64,000 nucleotides of DNA from contig NC_068348.1 of NCBI RefSeq assembly GCF_014633365.1, positions 620,001 to 684,000 of the forward strand, read 5' to 3'. Below the pieces are notes generated by a model that saw nothing but the letters and a program-made list of their open reading frames with translations, was not told the DNA's origin and made no database searches. The position numbers were made by a program, and so were the translations under genes. Shown here piece by piece: positions 22,501-34,136 of the stretch. Position 1 is the first letter of the stretch. Every line of letters starts with the position of its first letter. The DNA is from Diospyros lotus (lineage: Eukaryota > Streptophyta > Magnoliopsida > Ericales > Ebenaceae).

Positions 22501-25500
22501 CAATGTACCAAAAGGATCTAGGCTGTAGCTTTGAAGAGCTGAGGAGGTTGGCTTTAGTACAAATGGATGCATTGTCTGCACAGCCTTTGATTGAGGCAAT
22601 CCCTCTCGAAGAGCGGCTCAAGAAAGGAGTATAATTCTATTGCATATCACCTTATTAAGCTGATTCATGATGTTTAGGTCAAGCTTTGAGATAAGCTGGA
22701 GTATTATGTGGAGATCCATTTGCTTGACACGTGGTTGGATATGATAAGTGCATCAACACATAGTATATAGTTCCAAATCACGATCATAAATTATCAAATA
22801 TATGAAATAGATTACATTGAGTGGCTTTAAGTTCCCCTACCAAAGTGATGTCATAATGCTGATCTTATCCTAACCTATTTTTTTGCACAATGGAACACCC
22901 ACCAAACTCGTCCGATCAGTTTCCTTAGTGTCCAGTTTGAAAGAATATAGCAACCAAGCCATAAATTACAGTTTGTGTATCCTAAACCATTTTTAATATT
23001 GAAACCAAAACATACTATAAAAGTATGGTTTAGTTTGATTCAAACCCCATTTTGGACAATGTAAGAATTATATTAATAAAAGAAGCAAAAAGAAAAAGCT
23101 ATTCAAAAATTTTATGAGAAGTTAAAACAAAAACTATTTTTATAAAAATTTCTATACAAACTTTTAAGCAAAAAAATGGTTAAAAGTTTTATCATTAAAA
23201 TGTTTTTGTTTTTGGGTGATATATTTTTTAGGTAAAATACATAGTATTTTATATAATATATACTAAACAACAAATATTATATTATATACAGAACGGTTTA
23301 CAACAGTTTGCGAGTTTGGTTTTTGTTTCTTATGACACAAACCAAAACTAAACGTAAATTGTTTCTCTCAAAATTTTCAAACCAAACCAATTTTTTTAAA
23401 AAAACTTAAATAGAACTAAACCAAACCAAACCCAATTAATTTGTTCGATTTAGTTTAATGGTTTGGACCAGACTATGCACACCCTCAATTTTCTGTAGCT
23501 TACAGCACGTGTAGCCTACAGAAACTATTACTGAAAGCAGATGCTCAGCTTTTACTATAATTTTACTTCATTTGGCTTTGCCATATCTTCGTAGTTTTCT
23601 TCAACTGACATTTCTGCTTTCATTTCTGGAAAATGTGTGTGCAATAAATGTACTGGTGTTTGCATTTGTATGCTTCATTTCATTGATAGTTCAAGTAGCA
23701 ATATAGTGTTATCCTATATTTATGTTTTTATTACTACAAAAAATAAATGCCTATCCATTTCATGTGTTTGAACTGTTCCAGTCAAGAAAGCACCATGCAA
23801 CAAGAGCAGCAGCATATAGACCAGAACAATGCTGCCATGGACTTGATGAATAGTGTCACAGGTGCTGATGAGGAGGGTCGCTCTCGCCAACGGATTCTTA
23901 CATTTGCTGCCCGGAGGTAGTCATTGATTATGTTGTTTCTGTATCAGCTTGTCAGGCATAACTTTTACCCCTCTTTCTTTTCAATGTTTTTCTGCATGAC
24001 GTACAGCATACTAAATTACCGTATAGAATTATATATTAAAAATTTGAGTTCTATTGAAAAGCAAAGCATATTGAACCTTCCATAGCCAAGTATTACTCTT
24101 ACAACTTTGGGCAGTTGATCATGGTTGAAGCTTACAGTTCATTCTTGATTCCTTATCTGCCATTTGTCTTTACTTTGCAAGTGAGTGACAATCTATTTTT
24201 TTCTTCTCGCTTGAACTTGGAACAAATAATGTTCTTCTCTTATTTTTCTTTTCAGTTTCTATATCTACTATATTGGTATTTATTTTATTTTTCAAATAAT
24301 AGTTTAATATTAAACTATTGTGAAATAATCAATTAATGTAAAATGTCTACGTGAAATATCTGGAATTCTAAAGCTGATGCTTAATGTCACATGACGATGA
24401 ATATTGTTCCTATTACTCTACAGATATGCAAGTGTATTAGAGAGAAACCCAGAAGATTATGATGCACTATACAATTGGGCGCTGGTCCTTCAGGTATAAC
24501 ATCATGATCTTGATATTGTTTTGAGACAATATTTTATATTTCAGATTGTTAGGCTGTGCTTGGGATTAGTTTAAGTCACAAAATTTTGTTTTTGTTGGTC
24601 CTACTTATCCAAGAAAAAGCTTTTGGAAGATTTAACTCATTATTTAGATTTTTAATGTATTATTGATGTATAACTTATTACTCTTTCCTAACTTTTTTAA
24701 TTTGTAGCTTAACATTATAGCTTTTCTTTCTTTTGTTGGAACAAATGTTGTGCTTGTTCTAGGCATGGTTTTTTCACTTCCAAAGTGCAATTAACCTGTC
24801 ACACAGAATTCAACTTGCATAAAAATCATTCTTATGCAGGAAAGTGCGGATAATGTTAGTCCTGATTCTAGTTCACCTTCTAAAGATGCTTTGCTTGAAG
24901 AAGCATGCAAAAAGTATGATGAGGCTACCCATCTTTGCCCTACACTTCATGATGTATGTATTCAGATCTCTTATTTTTATTATCTTGTTGAATGCTTAAA
25001 CAAATCTTAAAAAGTTCACAACAAGGACATTACCCTAGAGTGCCTTCCAGATAACAAATTGAAGAAAAGGCTGGCTGTTAACCCTTTTCTTCCCCTCCCC
25101 AAATGTTTTTGGAACATTAAGTTGTTTGGAAAATTAAAAGAGGGTCCTACTGTTCAATTTTATGTTTGTCTCATGTGTACATTCCTTCTGCCCCAAATTT
25201 CTCTGAACTAGCTGAGATTCATTTCCCAAAAGAGAAATAAGGGTCCATTTGGCACCAACTTTTTAAGCTATTGTTTTACTGTTATGCTTAAAAAAGGCTG
25301 AAGCATTTGGAAGCTATTTCTTTTCTTTTTCTTAAAAAGGGCATGACTTTTTTCCCAAAAAGGGAAAAAGCACAAACAACAGATGTATAAAAAATGATGA
25401 CTTTTATCTTCTATCTTTTTTCTGCTATTCTTTTTCTTTTGTCTTTTGAAAAAAAGAGCTGGTGCAAAACAGAGAGAGACCCAAATTGCTTGTCTAGCTA

Positions 25501-28500
25501 GTAGGTCCAACATTTTTTTGGAGGGAAAAACAATGGAATTCCAACTTGACTAGAAACTGAATATTCTTTATATCATTGGGAAATTTGATGACTGTTCTTC
25601 CAATTGTTTGCGAGAAGTCCCAAAATTTATATTTAACTTATCAAAGGGTGCCCCCGGTGCATGAAGCTCCCCACCTCCCCACTTTGTGAGGTTCAACGAG
25701 AGTTATTTTTGTATGTTGTCTTGGTCTTCCTTTTCTGCAAAGAGGTTGCTTTCACAACTCTAACCTAGAGGAATCTTATACTTATTGTTGCTATCAAGGC
25801 TCGCCCTCTTATATATAACTTATCAAAGTGGAGAACATTAGGAGAGTATGACATTTGACTAAAGAGACCTGCAAAAGGAAAGATAACCAACCTAAAATGA
25901 GGAGAAAGTATACATGTGGGTAAGGACAAGAATTTGTTTCGGGGGAAGGAGAAACATGGACCTGCATGCTCAGATCATCCTGGTAGAAGGTCACTTCATA
26001 CCTTCTACTTTTGAAATATAGAGACTTTGTGCCCATCATACTTCACATGAATTGTTTTTCATAACGTTGTTTCACTTCTAACTAAATGAATCTGCCTGAA
26101 TTTATATGTCTGCACTTTGTTGTCATTAAATGGCAGGCTTATTATAATTGGGCCATTGCAATCTCTGATCGGGCAAAAATTCGTGGCCGTACAAAGGAGG
26201 CTGAAGAACTATGGGAGCAGGTTTCACCTTTTACTTGTTTAATTTATTCATACTATGTGTGTTTTTATATATAGAAATCTCTGCTGATTTTCATTGTGAC
26301 TGCATACTCCCTCCAGCCCACTTTTCTTCATCTTCTTGTCTATGAGAACATTAGGAATTGTGAGATACATTAGGAAGTGAGAAAATCAAAAGAAAAAAAA
26401 ATAAGGAAAAAAGAAAGGCAGAATAAGAGAATATATGGAGAGTGCCAAATCAGAGCTATTAATAGTTGTTTTAGAGTGTGAATCTGTATGTTCAGTTATT
26501 TGATAACTTGTGATGCATTAGTTTAAGTGTGACATGCTGTCTATGACTGTGCTGACAGCAGTTTCACATTTGAAACCTCTGACATTACTTGAGCTCCTGA
26601 AAATTTGACATACGTAAGTTTAAAAACAGCTGTCAACAGAAAATTTGAGAGACATGGCCTTCATCAGATCAGCCTACTTGTATCTTCCTGGATATAGAAT
26701 TTTATCTGCAACATCAGAACAATTCTTTATGAAACAATATGCTACTTCATAATATAAATTGCAATCAGGAAGTTCATGAGGTCATTAAGTGCTAATTGCA
26801 CCTGATGAAAATTTGCTTCCTCTTATGTTGTTCGACTCTGTTAATGATATTCTCGATCAAGAGTAACACCTATTCTATCATTGATTAATCATCATTCCAG
26901 ATGGCTAAATTGTTTCTCGTTCTTCGAATTTGCAGGCAACCAAAAACTATGAGAAAGCAGTTCAACTTAATTGGAACAGTCCCCAGGTGAGTCTTTAAGA
27001 AATCTTTCCTTTTTCCGCCTTTGACATTTGAGCATGAATATTGGTGTATCTTCTGTCAAGGCTCCTGGTTATTTGCTTGAAAATTTATGTTCTACTTCTT
27101 GGTCATAAATTCATGGTCAATGTTTTTCCAGGCACTTAACAACTGGGGACTGGCTCTGCAGGTACTTTCAGTCGAAATGAGTTTCCTGAGAAATTTGTAT
27201 TTCATTAAGAATTTTTATTTTATTTTATTCTAAGAGCAGTTGCACAAAGGTTTATTTTGCAAATTTGTGGCATTACTGGACCTTTTATTTAGTCTGTAAA
27301 TGTGCATATCAGGAACTCAGTGCAATTGTTCCAGCACGAGAAAAGCAAACTATTGTTGAAACCGCAATTAGTAAGGTACAAAAATAATTAGGTATATCAA
27401 ATTGCTTGGATGGATGAAAGAAATAGGTTACTGTACAAGCCTATATGTTTAATGAATGTAATTATGCGTTCTATGCTTTTGATTCCTTCTATTTGTGTTA
27501 TATTGCAGTTTCGGGCAGCAATACGGTTGCAATTTGATTTTCATAGGGCAATCTACAACCTGGGGACTGTTCTGGTAGCTATACCTTTTTAACTACCATA
27601 GTACTAACTTGCCAGTTGCATGTTGCTTTGGAGTGTCTACTTCATCAGAAATTCTGAAATAAGAAATTGATACTATAATACTGTCCAATCTTTGCAGTAT
27701 GGATTAGCAGAGGACATTTCAAGAACTGGAGCATCAGCCAAAACTGTTTCCCCAACCGAATTGTATAGCCAATCTGCAATCTACATTGCTGTGGCGCATG
27801 CACTGAAACCAACTTACTCAGTAAGTGTCTCATATTGTTTTGATCAATTGCTTTTAGAAGATATTGTCATAGAATTTTAGTTTCTAATTTTGTTTTTTGG
27901 GTATATCTCACAGACTCCCCTTTGATGCTAGATTAAGAATATTGAATTTCCTATACAATATGGTGTATGTGGTTTGTCCCTTTTATCTGGGTATGCCTGG
28001 TTTTGTCCGATCATAGTAATTCTAACTATTCTTGATCTTCTAGCCACCCCCCCCCCCCCTCCCCTCCAGGCGCCCCCTGCATCCAATTCCCTACTCTCCT
28101 AAAATGAGAAAAGAAAAGAAGCAAAAAGAGAAATAGTCCAATGATTTTGAAAGAAAGAAAAAGAAAAATGAAAAAATTGTGTCTTTATTGTTTATGTACT
28201 CAAAGCATATTTCAATTGTCTATTTCAGCTGAACTAGACACCCTTTCTCTTGTGATGTTTGTTGTTTACAGGTTTATACTAGTGCCTTGAAGCTCGTGCG
28301 CTCCATGGTAAATGTTATTATGCTCAGCAAATTATTTGGTTACATTCTGTGAAGTCCGTCCATCTACTGTCTGTCAGATCTCATGGCTCATGGTTATTAA
28401 GATAGCGTAATTAATAATTTGTTGCTCATTTGTTTAATTGCTCTTTTTCTCAAAGGATTTTATTTCTTGTCAGAGGAAGTAAGGATGTTATTAAATCTTG

Positions 28501-31500
28501 AACTGGAACCAACTTCTTATTATGGTTATTGTGCATCTTTCTTCCATCTGAGTAGGGAGGTCTCTCTTGCTTCCCTAGGCCAAGGGATTGATTCTTAAAC
28601 TTGAAACCCGCTTATGGGAAGTAAATCCTGATTGTGGTTAGCTGAGTGGGCCTACCACTGTGCATGTTGGTGGGGCTAGGGTGATGGGCTCACCCTCCCA
28701 GCGGTAGAAGGCCGTTATGGTCATGCCTCCTGTCGGCAGGGGGGGATGGGATTTGCTACACTGGTCACCCCACCCCTGCCTTTTACCTAACAAAATGTGC
28801 TATTCAATGTATTGGAGATTGGATGTTTGGCAGTCAACCATGCTTCACCCCCTCACGTGTTCTTTCTTCTGTTATTTATAAACTGTTGTTCAGTTTTAAC
28901 ATAAAAAAACACATAAAATCTTGATCCTGGATACATCTTTTACATGTTTGTCTTATTTATTTATGGTTTAATGGGAAAAATTTCTGGTTCTAATGGGACT
29001 TATTCATTGACAGCTGCCTTTACCCTATCTAAAGGTTGGATATCTTACCGCACCGCCAGCAGGAGCTCAAGTTGCCCCTCACAGTGATTGGAAACGTACT
29101 CAATTTGTTCTGAATCATGAGGGGCTTCAACAGGTAGAAGTTCAATCTACTAGTAATACTACTATTCCTAAGGCGTTCATATATTCTCTGCATTCTCTGT
29201 TCTGATGTTGAAAGTGTACATGATTTCTGTAAAATGTTTGATTTTGTGGTGCAAGATTGACTTCTCATGAGAACCTTAGAACTGAAATGATATTATAATC
29301 TCATGCTTGTTAAGACATTTTGGTTCCTGTTGATAAATAATAGACCTGATATTCTGGTATTAATTATAGTCTTGATGCTTCTGATTCAATTTTCTTTGAT
29401 CCCCTAATGTCTATGAAATTCTCCTAATTGTTACAATTCCACAGTAGAATGAATAATTTTTCTGTACTCAGAATAATGTTTTGATGCTTTGGTTTGTAAT
29501 TGTTTAACCTGTCTTGTAACCTACATGTGGATTTAATTTTGTAGTAAAAACTTAGGCGGTGTTTTCTTTGTATTTCAGTTTTCAGTTTTGAATTTATTTT
29601 CAGTTTTGTATTTTGAGTGTATGTTTTGAGATTGCGGAAAACGTGTTCTTTTTGTCATTCCCAAAAATTGTTTCTCAAAACAAAAAACTAGCAAACACGT
29701 TTACTTTGAAAAAATATTTTATCATATTTTATTCAATGAATTTGATTCAAAATAAATTGTAAACATTTATTAGTAAATTGTAAATTTGATTCAAAGGCTT
29801 TAAAATGTAATACAAGAGATAACTGATAATCCAACCGTATGTATATAATGCATTGAAATTGCAAAGTGCTTATAAACCTGTCATTGAAAAGGAAAATTAA
29901 TGGAGAAAAGCCATATTACATATTCAGTTCAGTATTTAAACCAAACCAAACAAAAAAACTTGCATACATATTCTGATTCCCCTTCATTGCTATTGCACAA
30001 GATTATTACAACCACATCAAGCTTATAAACCATCAAATTAAACTCTAATTCCAAAATTGAAACCAAACCCCAAATCTAAAACCCTGAAGATTAGGAGTCG
30101 CAGGAGGAAGAAATCGCAGAAGAAAGAAACAACCGGCGAAGGCGAGGCGAGGTCGTGATTCTAACGGCGATGGTGGCTAGAGGCGGCAGATCTGGGTTGT
30201 CGGTTGATGGCGATAGTTCGGCGGATCTGGGTTTTTGGTCGCGATGCTTGACCGTTTGGTTATCGAACGACGGGGGGTTGTCAACGGCGATGGTGGGCGT
30301 GGGCGACAATTGAGCCTTGAAGATAAGAGAAGAGAGAAAGAAGATAAGAGGAGAGAAGAAAGAAGAGAGAAGGAAGAGTTGAACTTGGATTCTAGTCTTC
30401 GGGAGGATGGAGAGTGTTTTTCGCATTTTGGATTCAAAGAGTGTGTTTTGGTTGAAAATAACTAAAACGTGATTTTAATGTTTTGAGTTTTGTGTACAAT
30501 TTTTTTTTTTTTTTTGTGTTTAGGAAAATGCATTTTTAAAAATGGGTAAGTAAACATATTTTGAGTATTTTGAAAAATTGAAAATGGAAAATGGAAAATG
30601 ACCTGAAAATAGTAAAGAGAACGAGGCCTTAGCAACTTTAAGATATCACAACAAACCAATCTTATAGTCCCCTACCCCCCCACTCCCAAAAAAAAAAATA
30701 AAAAATCAAGCATGGCATGTTAAGCTTTTTCTTGGACTTAATTTTTGTTGGGTCTTGGATCTGACAGAGAGGTTCTTCCGTAATTGAGGAAGAACTAAGA
30801 CTGGGCGGGAAGAGAGAATTCAAGAAAGAGAGGGAAGAAAATAGAAAGAGAATGAGAGAGAACGAGATTGAGAGAATTTGGAGGGAAAGGAACTGTGGAA
30901 TAATTCTCACATGATCCCCATCCTCGTTTGTATTTTCTTATTTATAGGAGAGTTAGTTACAGTTTCTAGAGAAATCAGATCAGCTCGGGTGGCCATGTGC
31001 ATTTGGCTCTAATCCCCTACAACACAGCCTCTAGTTACAATCATATAACCCCCCTTCCAATCATATCTACCCAATTACAAGAAAACCCTCAGGCTGTGAC
31101 AATTTTGTGTATGATCAATAGTAAGCCTACTCTTATTTGGTATGGGACTCTACAATAAGCCCATTCTTATATTAGAAAGCAAGTCTAAAATAAGTTAGTT
31201 TGCATTATAAATATTTGGCGAAATGTGCATGATGCATGCTTAGTTTGGAAACAGAATTATCGCAATTTCTTAGAAGAAAACTTGGAAAAGGTACCATTTC
31301 TTGTACAGCACACAATTACCTATCCTTGAACTTGCTTTCTCTTCTAATACTTTCCTTCTAATGCAGCTTCATCAATTTGAGGAAACACAGATTTCTAGAA
31401 ACCTTTCTGGAAGATCAGGAGATACCATGAACACCAACAGACGAGCGATAAAAGTTGAAATTCCAGACATTGTCTCAGTCTCTGCATGTGCTGATCTCAC

Positions 31501-32163
31501 CTTACCTCCTGGTGCAGGCCTCTGTGTTGATACAATTCATGGACCAGTTTTCTTTGTAAGCATCATCTTGACATTTTGACCTTGGATGTCTTCCCCACTT
31601 GCAAAAACAAAACAAAAAACGAACATTTTTTGGATGGTTTTGTAATTCTGCTTTTTGTTTGTCACATGAAATCATGGAGACATCTGTAAATCAAGTGCTC
31701 TAGAGATAGAATAGAGGGAATAACACTCCTTTGAAAATTAGACTAGGAAAATGTTTGTCGGACCAATAGTAGAGATATGCATAAACAGTTTTATGAATCT
31801 ATGCTAGCTCCTGTTCCTGTGAAAGGATCATATGTAAAAGAACCGGAATAATATTCCTTATGTGAGACAGATTGCTTATGAGGCTTAGAGTTTTCCTCCT
31901 CCAATTGAATGCAAATTTCTAGGCCAGCAGCAATTATGAATCGGTTGTTTGTTGTTTGTTTTCAGTTTCATTACAAAACGTGCTTTAATTTTCGCTTTTC
32001 GGTTCTTAGAAGTTCTTGTCTAATGATGAACCTTTTGTCATTGATACTTCAGATTGCTGATTCGTGGGAATCTTTGGATGGATGGGTGGATGCGATTCGT
32101 CTAGTTTACACAATTTTTGCGCGAGGGAAGATCGATGTTCTGGCAGGTATAATAACTGCATGA
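19580..32163 (+). CDS. HLB1: HLB1-like tetratricopeptide-repeat protein, 14 exons, 541 aa
   Basis: Plant-specific TPR protein; the Arabidopsis counterpart acts at the trans-Golgi network/early endosome and links it to actin. Exons: 19580-20013, 23782-23916, 24424-24493, 24840-24953, 26137-26220, 26936-26986, 27132-27161, 27313-27375, 27509-27574, 27698-27820, 28272-28307, 29014-29133, 31367-31555, 32053-32163. All junctions are GT-AG and the frame is kept (1626 bases with stop). Residues 1-145 are acidic and disordered and end in a [14 protein letters not shown] helix. TPR-like helix pairs run from about 190 to 390: [72 protein letters not shown]. The C-terminal third (about 405-541) is a conserved non-TPR domain ending in VLAGIITA. 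Exons 7 (30 nt) and 11 (36 nt) are microexons. Introns 1 and 12 hold mobile elements. The family call is strong; the name rests on recollection of HLB1. Confidence 0.88.
21248..21385 (+). repeat. 5' LTR of the TRIM
   Basis: 138 bp. The first dinucleotide is TA rather than the canonical TG seen in the partner LTR, consistent with one mutation. It ends in CA. Confidence 0.85.
21387..21398 (+). other. primer-binding site of the TRIM
   Basis: TGGTATCAGAGC is complementary to the 3' end of plant initiator-methionine tRNA, the usual primer of Copia-type and TRIM elements. It lies one base after the LTR. Confidence 0.88.
21528..21665 (+). repeat. 3' LTR of the TRIM
   Basis: 138 bp with intact TG...CA ends, preceded by a weak purine-rich tract (GCGGAGTGTGGTGG). 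Confidence 0.85.
22960..23486. mobile_element. possible remnant of a hAT-like element
   Basis: The right edge, read in reverse complement, is TGAGGGTGTGCATAG, resembling the ends of the hAT-like elements elsewhere in the window. The interior has AAACCAAACC/GGTTTGGTTT-type words. No matching left end or target duplication was found, so this is a tentative call. Confidence 0.3.
25241..25482. mobile_element. probable PIF/Harbinger-like MITE in intron 4 of the HLB1-like gene
   Basis: The left end is GGGTCCATTTGGCACCAACT. The right end in reverse complement starts GGGTCTCTCTCTG and continues TTTTGCACCAGCT, so the inverted repeats agree with a small gap. The flank is TAA on the left but AAA on the right, so the 3-bp duplication is imperfect. 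Confidence 0.45.
28047..28059. repeat. poly-C tract (13 bases) in intron 10
   Basis: An uninterrupted C run followed by CT-rich sequence, within the intron between the exons ending 27820 and starting 28272. Confidence 0.85.
29555..30628. mobile_element. non-autonomous PIF/Harbinger-like element (1074 bp) in intron 12 of the HLB1-like gene
   Basis: The left end is GGCGGTGTTTTCTTTGTATT; the right end in reverse complement is GGCCTCGTTCTCTTTACTAT. Both are followed by TTTTCAG-type words. TTA flanks both sides (29552-29554 and 30629-30631), the target preference of this superfamily. The long subterminal parts are AT-rich. A GC-rich core (about 30090-30310, rich in GGCGA/GGTGG words) is followed by an AGAAGAGAGAA stretch. 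ORFs read in the core are low-complexity. No transposase. Confidence 0.68.
30746..31101 (-). mobile_element. solo LTR (356 bp) of the same Ty3/gypsy family as 57613-63112
   Basis: Read on the minus strand it starts TGTCACAGCCTGAGGG and ends ...GATCCAAGACCCAACA. It follows the LTRs at 57613 and 62743 along its whole length (for example AGAGCCAAATGCACATGGCC, ATAAATAAGAAAATAC and CCTCAATTACGGAAGAACCT words). It is flanked by a perfect 5-bp target duplication, ATTTT (30741-30745 and 31102-31106). A single LTR with intact duplication is the product of recombination between the two LTRs of a former full element. It is antisense to the host gene in intron 12. Confidence 0.88.
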
Positions 32164-34090
32164 CATTTTCATTACCATCTCATATATAGAAAGAATTGCC
32201 TGAGGCAGTGTTATAGTGAGCACGACTCACTATGTTACAGAGACACTTAAATTTGATTTGGAAATAAGAGTTTTTATGTATATTACACAATCCAATTGGA
32301 AGCTGTAGGAAAACATCTTTCTCTGGGTTTTGTTTTTGGTTTTGCCTGCTGGTGCTGAATGTAGTTTTTGTGGGACTTTCGGACCCTGGATGGACGGGTA
32401 GTATTTATTTTGCTGTGAGCATCATTAGAGAAAGGCTTTAAGTATTAGACTCTTTGTAAACTGTCATCTAATGTTACACAATTTTCTCCATATCAAAAGT
32501 ATCTCGCTTTATTCCAAGGTTTTATATGATAGGACAGTGATATTTTAGCCGACTGGCTGAGAGACAAGGGACAAACTGGATACTTTACTTAGTCCCTTGT
32601 TTCGGCAAGCTAAGTCGGTTTGTGTATCTATTTGTTCCTATATATGATTCATTGGATGTGTGGTTCGTATTATCCACATGCAAGTGAAATAAAATATTTC
32701 AAATGCAGATTTAATGGTGGTGATTGGCAATAGTAGTTGAATTTTTATTTTTAAGTAAAATTTTAATGAAAATAAGATTTGTTGTAAAATTAAATTAATT
32801 TTAAATTAGAGGTTATAAGTTTATATTTTATTAACAGGGTTAGTTTTTATTTTTTAAATAAAAATATATGATCGAGTATTTTAGAAATTCACTATATTTA
32901 CAAGATTTCAGGACACCAAAATATTGATATGCTTATATAATAGAATAGATGGATAGATATTGGATTTGTTATTTTAACTCATTGATAGTGTAATAGTGAA
33001 TGTCTTGGGATTATAGTCCCTTGATACGTTGTTGGATGGATAATGCAAAATCAAAATGTTAGTTGGATATTTAAATTTGACATTTTGTATGGATATATTA
33101 TATTAATATAAATATATAAAATATTAATGTATTTAAAATGTTATATTGGTAAACTTATAATTTTTTTAATTAATATAATTAGACCTTTTATTCATTAAAA
33201 TGTTTAGAGAACATTCGATCGTTGACTTGACGATGGCAAAAGCAAGGCATAGGTCAATCGATCGACGATGACAGAAAATAAAACCAAGGGTTCGTTGCCC
33301 ACTGCTATGGCCAGATCCACTATAAAAAATGCGACCAAATCTGTTACGATCACGTATGTCGACAATATCAGACGATGCGGTGAAGACAACAGAAAATTGT
33401 CTCATAGCCATGGAATGGGCAGGCATCACGAGATAAGCGAAAAATTGGCCATGGTAGTGGTCGTCAGACACCGACAACAACATGAATGGCTGCAACTATG
33501 GGTAAGGGTATTTTATGTAGAAGGCAAAACGTCATTTTGTCGTATACATTGGTGGATTAGAATGGCAAAATGATGATATTTTGTTAATGTGTTAATTATT
33601 AGACATATCAACACACCACCTTATCCATCACATATGCATCACCACACACTTGGCTGATTAAGGATAAAATTGAAATCAAAATTAAAGTTTGATAACTAAA
33701 TAAAAACAATGGTCAAAATTGAATAAAATTATAAAATGATCCTAAGTTTAAGATAAAACAGTTGATTAAGCCTATTGAAAAATATATTTTTAATATTTGT
33801 TAACTATATATATGGATCACAAAAATTAATTAATCAATCAAAAGAATTAAGTCAAATCAAACTATATGTTTTAATCCACCATCTATATATGTTTTTCATT
33901 CAACTAATTTTTTTACTTGATCACTTTAATATGGTGTTATAATCATTGTTCATAATTATTGTTGTTTTTTTTTGAAAAAAAAATTATAGAATAAAAAATA
34001 TTTAAAAAGTAAAATAGATGGGTATATGTGAAAAATAGTAAAAATTATAAAAGTTAGAATAAAATAAATAAGTGTGCATGTGAAATTAAT
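32164..34090. other. 3' region of the HLB1-like gene and AT-rich spacer
   Basis: The first few hundred bases are a likely 3' UTR. Around 33190-33580 the DNA is more GC-rich with overlapping ORFs on both strands (one of 101 codons on plus, one of 109 on minus). No domain was recognised and the composition suggests a repeat. Confidence 0.45.
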
Positions 34091-34136
34091 TTATAATTTA
34101 TATAATATACATAATATTGTAAGTTGTAAACCCTAG
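34091..34136 (+). promoter_or_regulatory. probable core promoter of RRP36 with telo-box
   Basis: A TATAATATACATAATA stretch (34100-34116) is followed by AAACCCTAG at 34128-34136. AAACCCTA is the telo-box found near transcription starts of plant ribosomal-protein and ribosome-biogenesis genes. The gene downstream is a pre-rRNA processing factor, which fits. The site is about 1.26 kb from the ATG, so a leader intron is implied. Confidence 0.5.

Larger units (their letters stand above)
20014..23781 (+). other. intron 1 of the HLB1-like gene (3.8 kb)
   Basis: Donor GTTAGT, acceptor TGTTCCAG. Besides the TRIM and a hAT-like remnant it contains ordinary intron DNA and, at 22446-22634, a 62-codon open frame of protein-like composition that I could not assign. 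It is most likely a relic of an inserted sequence. Confidence 0.8.

Noticed and set aside
30091..30465. ORFs of 76-111 codons on both strands in intron 12 of the HLB1-like gene
   Set aside because: They lie in the GC-rich and AGAAGA-rich core of a transposable element, with no domain.
33166..33573. Pair of 101- and 109-codon ORFs on opposite strands
   Set aside because: Overlapping ORFs on both strands, no domain and no splice-site support; probably a repeat.
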